A stretch of DNA of 64,000 nt from Nemertoderma westbladi. Lineage: Eukaryota > Xenacoelomorpha > Nemertodermatida > Nemertodermatidae. Of this stretch, positions 11,593-21,028 are shown piece by piece. Made by a program: the position numbers and the translations under genes. The notes beneath the pieces were generated by a model that was not told where the DNA came from, searched no databases, and worked only from the letters and a program-made list of their open reading frames with translations. Each line of letters opens with the position of its first letter. The stretch's first letter is position 1. The stretch spans positions 114,041 to 178,040 of the forward strand of contig JAUCBJ010008798.1 in the NCBI GenBank assembly GCA_032718475.1. The letters are read 5' to 3'.

Positions 11593-11647
11593 TGAAACTG
11601 TACTGTCTGACTGTACTGGTACCTGGGTACGGTACACAACACACACC

Positions 11648-14294
11648 ATGGCAAAACCACTTTCCTCTTTCATTGGATTATCCGACGACGATGTCAAGTC
11701 ATTATGCGTGGAGCCGGATGAATCAACCGTAGAATTCATCATGCAACAGACTATGTACCGCATAAAAGACCCCCGTAGATCGCTACCCTTCTACACTGAG
11801 GTCCTGGGGATGCGTTTGCTGCACAAAGGGGATTTCCCTTCCATGTCTTTCTCCCTGTACTTTATGGGCTTTGCGAACCCCGCGGATATTCCTTCGGATA
11901 GGAAGAAGCGAATCGTTTGGTTGTGTCAGCAGAAAGGCGTCATCGAGTTGACGCACAATTGGGGGTCAGAGACAGACGATTCCGTTAGCTACCACAACGG
12001 TAACCAAGCGCCACGAGGGTTCGGTCATATTGGTTTAGCTGTACCAGACGTGGATGCAGTCTGCTCCAGGTTAGTGAACCACCTTCTAATATTACCGATA
12101 CCTGTTTATTTTACGTCGATTAACAAACCAAACAACGAAAATACAGAAATAAGTTCTGCGAAGTTCCTTAGTTTATATAGAATTATAAGCTGTTTGTTAA
12201 ATAACTATGGGACTGTACAGCTGTAGAGCGCAGCGATGGATGATTACATGGATAAACGAGTTTCTTTACACTTTAAATCGGAATAGTGAGCCATAAAATG
12301 ACCTACTTAACTAAAATAACTACGAAACTTATCGGCGTTCTAAACGCTTACCTTTGAAGGTCCTAACGAGAGAGCGTGGTAACTACTCTCGGGCAGGGCC
12401 GGATTAAGGGGGGGGGCACGGGCCACCCACCAAGAGGGCCATACATTTTAATATAATTATATGACTTTGAATTTTTCCCCAAATTACTGGTACTGCACAA
12501 ATCATTTGATTACTTGATAGTTTTCATTAAATTCCATTCTGTGCTGCTGGTGCACTTGTATTGAGACTTAATCTCCTGGGGCATCCTAGTCCATTATGTT
12601 TTGTAATCTATATTATTGGTTGTTTTCTGTAGGCCTATCCCAAGGCGTCCTTTAATACTGTATCCTTTAATAATGTATTAAAGGACGCCTTGGCCTATCC
12701 TGTATGCTAGTTCAAACATCGTCTCAAACTGATAAAAATTGTTGGTTATCATTCATATGCGTACCTGTGGCAAAAGAAGCAGGTTACAGTGGTGGTGTTT
12801 TCTAACCAAAACAATAAACTAATCTCCATTACTTAATTAACGGAAAGGAGCAGGTTACAGTGGTGGGCTTTTCTAACCAAAACAATAAACAATATCTCAA
12901 TAACATAGGGTATTTCATACTTATTGTCTTATTTTTGCAATACGAAAATACCACAGGTACGGATATGAACTATAACTAAATTGTTCCCTAACCATACCGG
13001 ACCGATAGTATAAAAATCTGTTTAAAATAGGCCTAGGCCTACCAGTAGTGGATTGCAAGCAAATCATGTAAGCAGGAGTAAGTCCAAACTAGGGTTCAAC
13101 AGGAGGCACTTTATGGGGCCGATGCCAAACCGAAGCAAGGCAAAGTTCGGGCCGAACCGAACCGAATCCGAATCCAAACCTCAATTCAGAAAGTTACCAC
13201 ATTGTGGTCGTAATGTAATATTTACTTCACTATACTGGTATTTGGTCCGCGGACTGGCGTGCTGTATAATAAAAGCCAACAATTATTTTGTCATCCCTCC
13301 TCGGGGGAAACTGGACGCAATAAAAATGAATCCCTCTCCAGGGGAAATTCGACGCAAATAACAGCTGATTACTCTCAAAAATAAAACTGTAACCTGTTCT
13401 ATTGTGTTTAGTTTATTGTTTTGGTTAAAATAACGTACCACTGTAACCTGCTCCTTTCCCTAAATTAAGAATTTAACATTGAGGCGGGATATTAATTCGC
13501 CAAGATGGGATTTGCGTCCAGTTCCCCCCAATTTCACACTGTATGGGTGGGTAACTGATGGAACTTTCGGATTGTCTCGGGTGTTTCACCGATAACTTAA
13601 CTGTAATTTTGGTTGTAATCGTTAAATTGCGAGCAAAATTCCGTAATTAACATAAAATCTACTCAATACGACAAAACTATTTATATTGGCATATATTTGC
13701 TGCAGCCTAAATTTGAAAAAATGACTATAAATCATTCTTAACTCTACAACAATAGTGAGTGATAGTGCTGTAATTATTGTGTAAATTATTCAACCCCAAT
13801 ATTAACTTGTCGCTAATATATTTCGCAATTACCTGCCCGAGCATCAACAATACCGAAACTGATTCCAAACTTCTCCTCCCTTTAATGTCCGTGACATCCT
13901 CTGGTTCATTTGAACTATAATTATTTTAATTTCCAGTTTTGTTTAATATTTTTTCAGACATATTATTATTACGGGTAGGCCTATACTTTACTTAGTTATT
14001 GTTCTTTAATGATATTTTTATAATTATATCTTAATTTATTTATTTCTTGCTGTGTACTAAAGTATTAAATTTTTAGTTTTTCAAGTTTAATTTGCACTTA
14101 AAAACACAATGCAATGCAATGTAGTGATCTGAACTGAAAGTAAATTCTATATATTTTTCTTTAGATTCGAGGCCCTCGGTGTCGAGTTCATTAAACGACC
14201 TCAAGATGGCAGTATGAAAGGAATCGCGTTTATAAAAGACCCCGACGGTTACTGGATAGAGATACTATCAGGGACAACTATGAGCGCCTTATAA
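11648..14294 (+). CDS. GLO1: Glyoxalase I (lactoylglutathione lyase), two exons
   Basis: GLO1 is a cytosolic zinc enzyme that isomerises the hemithioacetal of methylglyoxal and glutathione to S-lactoylglutathione. Exon 1 is 11648-12069, ending before a GTTAGT donor. Exon 2 is 14165-14294, after a TTTAG acceptor. The join falls within an Arg codon and gives 183 residues, essentially the length of the human enzyme. Recognisable blocks are [42 protein letters not shown] and, from exon 2, GVEFIKRP and [12 protein letters not shown]. The four expected metal ligands are present: Gln in [11 protein letters not shown], Glu in VIELTHN, His in GHIGLAV and Glu in YWIEIL. The first ATG (CACACCATGG) has a good Kozak context. 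Only one intron is seen (2,095 bp), and it holds three hairpin elements. The stop codon lies in a 22-bp tandem repeat. Family identity is certain; the splice sites are inferred from the sequence. Confidence 0.95.
12394..12450. mobile_element. Possible hAT-like terminus in the GLO1 intron
   Basis: CAGGGCCGGATTAAG at 12394-12408 resembles the CAGGG-type ends of hAT elements. It is followed by a G-run and a CACGGGCCACCCACC block. No matching opposite end was found nearby, so it would be a solo or decayed end. Confidence 0.35.
12641..12692. mobile_element. 52-bp hairpin transposon with 8-bp target duplication
   Basis: The element starts CAAGGCGTCCTTTAATAC and ends with its complement; the 18-bp arms are 12641-12658 and 12675-12692, with a 16-base loop. 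Perfect 8-bp direct repeats GCCTATCC flank it at 12633-12640 and 12693-12700. The ends match the 53-bp element at 6977-7029 (CAAGGCG[A/T]CCTTTA), so the two belong to one family. It lies in the GLO1 intron. Confidence 0.85.
12752..12969. mobile_element. Hairpin element A with two tandem shared cores
   Basis: Arms 12752-12770 (TTCATATGCGTACCTGTGG) and 12951-12969 are complementary with one mismatch. Inside are two shared cores on the minus strand, 12782-12819 and 12842-12890, about 70 bp apart. Each reads, in reverse complement, GTTTATTGTTTTGGTTAGAA then CCACTGTAACCTGCT. The 6441-6565 fragment is a relative. It is non-coding and lies in the GLO1 intron. No target duplication was recognised. 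Confidence 0.75.
13303..13528. mobile_element. Hairpin element B carrying the shared core
   Basis: The arms begin GGGGGAAACTGGACGCAA (13303-13320) and end with the complement (13512-13528), differing by one A. The core is at 13411-13459. A second CTGTAACCTG lies just upstream at 13387-13396, so the core is bounded by direct CTGTAACCTG repeats. The same arms and subterminal AATTTAACATTG block recur at 42534-42747 without the core. A 102-codon frame at 13053-13361 overlaps the left arm and is not called. Confidence 0.75.
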
Positions 14295-14346
14295 ACTGAC
14301 TGTTAGGAACTTATAAACTGACTGTTAGGAACTTATAAACTGACTC
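14289..14346. repeat. 22-bp tandem repeat covering the GLO1 stop codon
   Basis: TTATAAACTGACTGTTAGGA plus AC occurs twice in full (14289-14310, 14311-14332), then as a partial third copy. The final Leu codon and the TAA stop of GLO1 form the first bases of the first unit, so the repeat grew from the end of the coding region into the 3' UTR. Confidence 0.85.
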
Positions 14347-14516
14347 CATCCCTGTATGAGTATGAGTTTATCTAGCTAGATAATATTTCGGGAAATTATG
14401 TGCTATATTAGATACAATTTATAAATATTTGTGCTGTTGGCTATCATTATTGTAATAATTCGAATTTATGAACCTAGTATTTTTGTATTGGTTTTTTTTG
14501 TTTGTTTCCAAATAAC

Positions 14517-14522
14517 AATAAA
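14517..14522 (+). promoter_or_regulatory. Candidate poly(A) signal for GLO1
   Basis: AATAAA lies 223 bp downstream of the GLO1 stop codon. The assignment is by position only. Confidence 0.5.
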
Positions 14523-14647
14523 TTATTAAGTTGTATAAGTTGGTATCAAGTTATAAAAAATACAAGTATAGTACGTTGTCGGAATGGAAATGTAATTAAT
14601 TACTGTAGGTACTGGTCTAAGTGAACCTGGTGTTCAGATTCACACCC

Positions 14648-14730
14648 TTGGGAGTTAGTGTGGCACCCTCCCTGCCATATAGGTAACAGCCAAGGAGCCT
14701 ACGGGTTACCTCCAGTGTTTGGTGTTTCAC
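14648..14730 (+). repeat. Dispersed repeat, copy 1 (copy 2 at 17910-17993)
   Basis: Shares CTTGGGAGTTAGTGTGGC, TGCCATATAGGTAACAGCCA and a following GGGTTRCCTC block and TTTTCAC-like end with 17910-17993, with substitutions and small indels. It may be a SINE-like fragment; no clear A or B box was recognised. Confidence 0.6.
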
Positions 14731-15063
14731 ACTTTAAAACTCGAAAGGTATGAAACTCAAGTGCGATACTGTAATGGTGGTGTATGATGTAGGTAGGTAG
14801 TTTATGTTTGTACTAAATGTACATTATGTGATTAACAATACCCAACAATATTTTATCATAACATAAACGATACCGAATTGAAATGAAACCATAACCTTTC
14901 TGGAAATCACCATACTTAACTACCAACGCTTAACTAGTATCCTCCAAAATGATCTATAATGACTCAGAATTGTCTTCCTATCCCGACATTTTGTATCAGC
15001 TGATAATTAAATAACAGTTCTTTTGGTATAGGCGTACACGAAACCAGAAGTAACGCTTGCCCC

Positions 15064-15660
15064 TCACGTTTTAAATAAACCTAGAATATATTGCGGTATA
15101 TCGTTACGATTATCTCTTGTAACCTCCACCACTGTAACACTGGCGGATTCGTGAATGTCCTTGGCGATCTGCAGAGGTTTAACCGAACCAGCTACGCCCG
15201 GTACAGTACCCAGAACCCTGACCTTATCCGAGTCTAGCAGACGTTTTATACAGGCGGTAAACTTCCGACTAAATGATTCCATTTTCCCGACCTCGTCCAC
15301 CACGCACACACCGGAAGTGACGTCATCCATCGCCGGTAGCGCGATTCTCTCGAAGTCGGCGACGTCCACGACGTATTTCCCGACCCGTGGACCGCCGGGC
15401 GACGGACCGGTAGTAGGAACCCTCGCCAACCACGCTGTTCGCGATTCCCCGGAGACATCTACCGCCCGGAACCCTACCCGGTTATTGCTACGCAACCCGT
15501 CACGTACCTCCTCCGTGTAGAATCCGCGAACCTGGATGGAGTTATCTCGAAGAAGTTTAATCGTGTTGCGAATCGCGGTAGTTTTTCCGATTCCCGGTGT
15601 ACCAGTTAGGAATATGTGTTTCCGGTCGGATGTATTCGGTGTGAAGGCCATTACGTCCAC
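15064..15660 (-). CDS. NTPCR: Cancer-related nucleoside-triphosphatase (THEP1 family)
   Basis: A 198-residue protein, close to the human length of 190. NTPCR hydrolyses nucleoside 5'-triphosphates to diphosphates; the family is related to P-loop kinases. Visible motifs are the Walker A loop GTPGIGKTT (residues 20-28), the family signature VRGFYTEEVR with downstream VGFRAVDV, and the Walker B segment VCVVDEVGKME (about residues 118-128). The frame is intact from ATG to TGA with no intron. A second in-frame Met at residue 4 is an alternative start. It is GC-rich compared with its flanks. It faces GLO1 tail to tail, about 770 bp away. Single-exon structure could mean intron loss or a retrocopy, but no poly(A) tract or target duplication was seen. 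Antisense frames at 15155-15520 and 15246-15458 are shadows. Confidence 0.93.
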   Translation of the reverse strand: MDVMAFTPNTSDRKHIFLTGTPGIGKTTAIRNTIKLLRDNSIQVRGFYTEEVRDGLRSNNRVGFRAVDVSGESRTAWLARVPTTGPSPGGPRVGKYVVDVADFERIALPAMDDVTSGVCVVDEVGKMESFSRKFTACIKRLLDSDKVRVLGTVPGVAGSVKPLQIAKDIHESASVTVVEVTRDNRNDIPQYILGLFKT

Positions 15661-16771
15661 GGTACGAGCTCAGACATTCAGTGACAGTTCCTACGGGAGT
15701 AGCGCTAGGGGCCACAGTCTGTCAGTCTATGCAAAACCACATAGCAACTGGAGAGGAGGAATATAATTAGAATTATACAATGATAATATTACTGAATGGT
15801 CAGTAATGGTTGACCGATGCGCCTGTAAATAGCCTCTCGTCAACAAGTCAACCCCACCGACTAGCGGTACTGGCTGTTTTTGCTGACGGGGCTCTGTCGA
15901 ACAACGCGTCCCCGACGAAAATGAACATAAAATCAACATACACCAACCCACTACCCTACCTTACTACTTACTTTTTTAAAACGCTTATAAAAAAAAAATA
16001 AAGGCAAAATCAAAAATTCCGGCTTCATGGGGATGGGGTCATCGACGGTGAGTGGAACTAGTTGTATTTCAAATTTCAAGCAATATGATAAAAATTTGTA
16101 GAAAAATCTGGGGGGGGGGGGGGGGGGGGGGCACCGTGTCATCAGAAAATGACACTATAATTACGGGACATGGTGTAGTTATACTACTGTATATTAATTG
16201 GTAATTGCATTTTATTTTATTTGTTTAATTCGAATGTAGCTGTGAAGTTTTTTTCAATTTTGCTCCCCAGTTTGTTAAAATTATATTTGTAAACCCGCGG
16301 GATCTAATTTATGGTGGCCCATCGGGCTCACTGCTTTTTTAACTGAAAATATTTTTTTTAGATTACAAACAAAACATGTAATTAAAAAAAAAACTAATAT
16401 TTAAATTTGAGTTTGAAATTACAATTTGAAAAACAAATATTTGCATTTCAAAGTCAATTTTAGAGAAATAAAAATTATGGCTCACCCAGCAAGGAGGAGG
16501 GAGGTGAAAATTGTAGAAATTGTAGAAATTGTAGAAATTTGTAGAAAAAATTGGGGTGGGGGGGGGGGGGGGGTGGGTGTGGTGGGTCCAGGTACTTGAA
16601 TAACGACAACACTATATTCCAGGACATGGTGTACAGTTAGTAGGCCTACTGTAAGATGAATGGCAATAATGTCAGATTTCTCAAATATTTATAAAAAGCT
16701 AAATCCTCTGCTTACAAAATACAGTAGGCCTAGTATACAGGTTTAAACGTTTATGTTAATCAATTTAGGAT
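15661..16771. other. Intergenic with poly(G)-bearing duplicated segment
   Basis: Two diverged copies of a segment lie at about 16070-16180 and 16500-16640. Each has TTGTAGAAAAA(A/T) running into a long G-run (16110-16131; about 16553-16573) and then a CACTATA...GGACATGGTGTA block. A GTAGAAATT triplication precedes the second. No gene was seen; small frames here are low-complexity. Confidence 0.5.
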
Positions 16772-17470
16772 TAGCCCCCGGACAATACCCCCCGGACATT
16801 AGCCCCCGGACAGTAGCCCCTCGGACAGTAGCCCCCCTCCCAGACAGTAGCCCCGCGGAGAGTAGCCCCCCGAATGAGTTTTTTAACCTTTTTTTGTGTT
16901 TTTGAGTGTTATTTGATATTTGGTTAGTGTTCTAAAACCTCAGTATAGATATTTTTTATGGTAGCTTGTGTTTTTTTTACTAGCTAGTATTTTTTGAAAA
17001 TAAAAAAATTAATATAGTTTTGAGTGTTTTTTTTTTATATTGGAGAATGTTCTAGAACCTTAGTATATTTTTTTTATGGTAGCTAGTATATTTTGAAAAT
17101 TATTTTGGTCATTAATATATTATACTTCTATTATATTTTAAACCCGAAATATCCATGTTTTCACCTCCTTTTTATAATTTAAAAAAATACTAGCTATCAG
17201 AAAACACATACCCGTACTTATGTTCTAGTACTGTATATTCACCAATACAAAAAGAGCATTGAATGTGATATATTAAGCATGTGATAGGCATATTGTGGAA
17301 TTTCAGTGATATAAAATATTACTGAATAAATTAAAAATTTAGATGTTTTTTTCGTAATACTACTCATCTTTTCATTTTTTACTGTTCCGGGGGGGCTACT
17401 GTCCGGGGGGCTAATATTCGGGGGCTACTGTCCGGGGTGCTATTGTCCGGGGGGCAGTAGCACCCCGGAA
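16772..17470. mobile_element. Foldback-like element with GC-rich tandem arms
   Basis: The left arm (16772-16881) is a tandem run of variants of AGCCCCCGGACAGT. The right arm (about 17387-17470) is a run of the complement, GCTACTGTCCGGGGG and variants. The AT-rich interior contains a direct duplication of about 120 bp (about 16901-17000 and 17021-17100, sharing TGTTCTARAACCT and TTTTTTATGGTAGCT). Tandem-repeat arms in inverted orientation are the foldback layout, as at 2050-4700, but the sequence is unrelated. No coding region. Confidence 0.7.
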
Positions 17471-17909
17471 AACGGGGTGGAAAATGGAAAACGTTTAATT
17501 ATCTGGTTGAGGGTGCGCGCGGCGTAAACTATACTTTTATACAGTACAGACAGTAACCAGTAAGTAACACTAACAATCGGAAACAACCCTGGAGTTAAGT
17601 TAACATTACTCCTATCAGCAGACCCATGCACCATTGTCTCTACGCTTTACCAGTGCTCTGGTTTTAATAACTTCCATTGCATTGTCATACTGTAGTTAGC
17701 CGCCGTCGTATTAATTATCTCATCCCTGGATGGCTGGCTGGATGAAATTATATTGGTTTTTGTTTGCTATTCGTTACATTAACCAAATGGCTTGGTATGC
17801 TGTATGTTGCATGCTGTGCTTCGTATAATCATTTCTACAGGTAACAAGTTAACTTACTTTACTTCTATAGCGTGCCGGTACAAATGGTTCTGCTGCAAAA
17901 TGTTAACAC
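17471..17909. other. Intergenic, no gene recognised
   Basis: Only a small frame without recognisable domains (17440-17634, minus). Nothing else supported. Confidence 0.4.
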
Positions 17910-17993
17910 TGGGAGTTGTGTGGCGCCTTCACTGCCTTACAGGTAACAGCCAAGAGAGAGAAGACTTAGGGTTGCCTCACGGTTTAGTTTTTC
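17910..17993 (+). repeat. Dispersed repeat, copy 2 (copy 1 at 14648-14730)
   Basis: Matches copy 1 over GGGAGTT-GTGTGGC, ACTGCCTTACAGGTAACAGC and the following GGGTTGCCTC. Same strand as copy 1, about 3.3 kb away. Confidence 0.6.
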
Positions 17994-19548
17994 ACATACA
18001 GTACGCCGATATAACTTTACTTTACTTTACCATCTGGAAAAGGTAGTAAAAGGTCAACAAATCATATGTACAAATGAATAATTATGGTTTAATAAAAAAC
18101 TTTCTGTGAAATGTTTGCCTCCACTGTCCTTTTATGTAACTTACTTAACTGCATTACCACCTAAACTCCCCACAACATACTGTAGACCTCTATCGAATTG
18201 TTTATTACTACGTTCAAATTACATTATGACGACTCAACGAATCACTGTGGTGTGACTATATGATCGATCACCTTTCGTTTTGTGTTCCGATTACTGCAAT
18301 GGTTGGTTATGCCTACGTGGGTTCATACATTGTTAGGCAGTAAGTATATTTATTATTAGCGTTCTTGCATCACCTCTTTTAGTAGCACACTGGACAGGTA
18401 TCTCTTACGGCTGGCTGGCAATTGCAGCAGGAGGTGGGGACCAATCAGCAATATTCTGAAACTATCTACAGCTTCTATACTACTGGTGCAACTGCACTGC
18501 CCTGCCCTCTTAGCAGCCAATCAGCATGCCGTTTCTTTAAGGCCCATATATTACCCGCCCACACATTACATGCCATTATTACTGATTAAACCTAAGCTCC
18601 TCTTCCTCTACTACAGTAGGTACACTTACCTGCAACCATACTCTACTATACAGTGTATATAAACTGCATGTTCGTATGTTGCCTGGTATTATGAGAACGT
18701 TATTGGTAAAATGTAGGTTGCTTGTCATGTATTTCACCCCCATTTGTAGAGGTTATCCCACGTTATCACTCCATATTCATCACCATTATTGCAATCCGGT
18801 TGTTAATTATTGTGGATTAGATAGAATGTTCTATAGAACGCCCTGGACCTATATATAGCAATTTAGTGATATGAAAATACGTGATGACGTTGCGGTCAGC
18901 TGGGATGTAAGGTGGCAAGATATTCAACGTCATCTGATTGGCCAAGACAAGTAATGGCCTATTGTTAGATAGTATGAATTGGCAGATTCCCTACTAATAC
19001 ACATAACATGATTGGCTAATCTTTTTGCATAAACTGTATTGCCCCTATATGTTCTAGGCATGTTGCTGTACGGTACCTATTGCAGTATTGGGTATTGCTG
19101 TATTGTTGTTCTCTAGTTGACTGGTTGGTGGTGCTTGTTTTTGTTGACCGGGTACCTGTACACGTAGCGCAGTAGCGGAAAGTTCAGTAGTTTATGTATT
19201 ACTTTATTACAGCATTATGTTGGTTTATTTGTTGTCAGACTAATAAGGTTTAAGTGCATGGCTAAGGCAGTAAGGTTTGTCTTTGTCTTACCTTGCCGTG
19301 TAAGTCAGTAAATCTAGTCACAATACAGACTGCAGCCTGACAGCAATACTGAAATTGGCTACAGACAGGCATACACGATACACGTACCATGCAGTTTAGA
19401 TTTCTATTCTGCAATTGATGAATGCTAAAGGGTGAATGTTGAATGCCGTGTACTGGTGTGGCGGTCAGGCAGTATATGCCTACGCTTCGGTACGTACGTG
19501 TCCATTCAGCGGTCAGCCATTCCAGTTATCCCTCCCCCTGTATCCACA
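17994..19548. other. Intergenic, no gene recognised
   Basis: About 1.5 kb of AT-rich sequence with many TACAGTA- and GGTACC-type words. Short frames show no domain. Nothing else recognised. Confidence 0.4.
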
Positions 19549-20784
19549 GGAGCAAGTGAAAACGTATCCGAATACTGAAAGACTGGGTACGTTTTAACAA
19601 TGATGCATTGGGTACAAAATAAATAGCAAAGATATACTGTAACCTGTGCTTTTGACTTTTGGGCGTTAGATTAATTCGTCACTGTAACCTACTCCTTTCC
19701 TTTTAAATCTCCGGAACTAACGATATTGATTGGTTTTAGGAAGTTTTGTTTGGATGACATCCAGGTTGGAAATCATGCTGCAAAACTCGGACGCGTACCG
19801 GTTCCTGCGCGAATGCAGAATGACCTCGAACCAGATGCGCGTTCCCGTTCGGGAGAGACAGACTGACAGATGCGCGTTGCGCTCAGCGCGCAGCTCTGAT
19901 GCGCCGCACACCACACACTGACACAAATTTATTGAAATCACGAAAATACACAAAAAAAATCGCTCGCTTCGTTCGCGTTGATTTTTCATTTCACATTCTT
20001 CATCTGTCAAATGTCGCTTTCTATCATTTCACGAATACGGAGCTGAAAATGTATCAATTTATTTTAACTACCGGTACTATTGTTATTTATTAATGTTTAC
20101 GTTAGTAAACAGGTAAAGTCAGAAAGTAACAAAGTAGGCCTATTAAGTAGGGCTTAGCCTAATTTTCAGATTATATAAGCCAACTGTATGTTAAGATAAG
20201 ACTATTTATTATACACAGCATTACTGGTACCTACTACCTAATGATAATGAAGTATTGTATATTTATTCAAATTTCATACAGTATAGAATAATGTATTTTC
20301 AAATGTAAATGTACCGGTAGGCCTAGTGCAGTAGTGGATTACAAAAATATTTTTTAATATTCTGATATTACCGGTGACAATTTTTTGATTGATTGATTTT
20401 GATGTTGCATTTAACTGTTTAATTTATTATGTAGATTCAACATACTAAGATAAGCTTTGAATGAAACGCTCAAACTTGTAAGAAAGGAATGTAAAATTGT
20501 TCTTATGAGCTGTACGATATTTTGGATTTTTTCAGATATGCATGAAATGATCTACGTGACTTTGTATGGATTATGATGAGGTGCGCGACGAGCCAATTTC
20601 AGATGCGCGGTGATCTCAAAACAACAAAGCGTACCTGCGCGCTCATGCATGCATTCCAACTTGGGATGACATGACATGACTATAATGTCTTGTATGTTGT
20701 AGGTCCCTTAGTTAAAACGTACCCGAAATATGGGTACGTTATTGATCGGGTACGTTTTAACCAGGTTACTTTTTCACTTGTTCC
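19549..20784. mobile_element. Inverted-repeat element of about 1.2 kb with core-like sequence
   Basis: The left end (GGAGCAAGTGAAAACG, then GGGTACGTTTTAAC at 19584-19597) is complementary to the right end (GTTAAAACGTACCCGA at 20711 through TTCACTTGTTCC at 20784). The right end also holds a perfect 16-bp inverted pair, 20711-20726 with 20746-20761. Inside, 19635-19700 has ACTGTAACCTGTGCTTTTG and CACTGTAACCTACTCCTTTC, the flanking halves of the shared core without its TTATTGTTTTGG centre. A GC-rich block at 19780-19920 has overlapping frames on both strands with no recognisable domain. No target duplication was found. Confidence 0.5.
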
Positions 20785-21028
20785 CTGACATTCCCGCAGT
20801 TTAAGATCCTACAATGCGTCTCTGGTCATTCCCCTTTTCACTTTTACTGTTTACAGCTTTAAGAACATTATATTACTGTATTACAGTATTATATCATATA
20901 TAGGTCAGTAGGTGATTAGATATATTGTTTCTCCCTATTCTGTTATCTATTCCTGTATTTGCCACCTTTATGCGGTACCAACTACCAACAGACCAATGCG
21001 ACTGTAGTGGTGCTGTTATTCGTCCTGG

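Noticed and set aside
19717-20010. Overlapping frames in a GC-rich block inside the 19.5-20.8 kb element
   Set aside because: Frames on both strands, no recognisable domain; GC content alone is not enough to call an exon.
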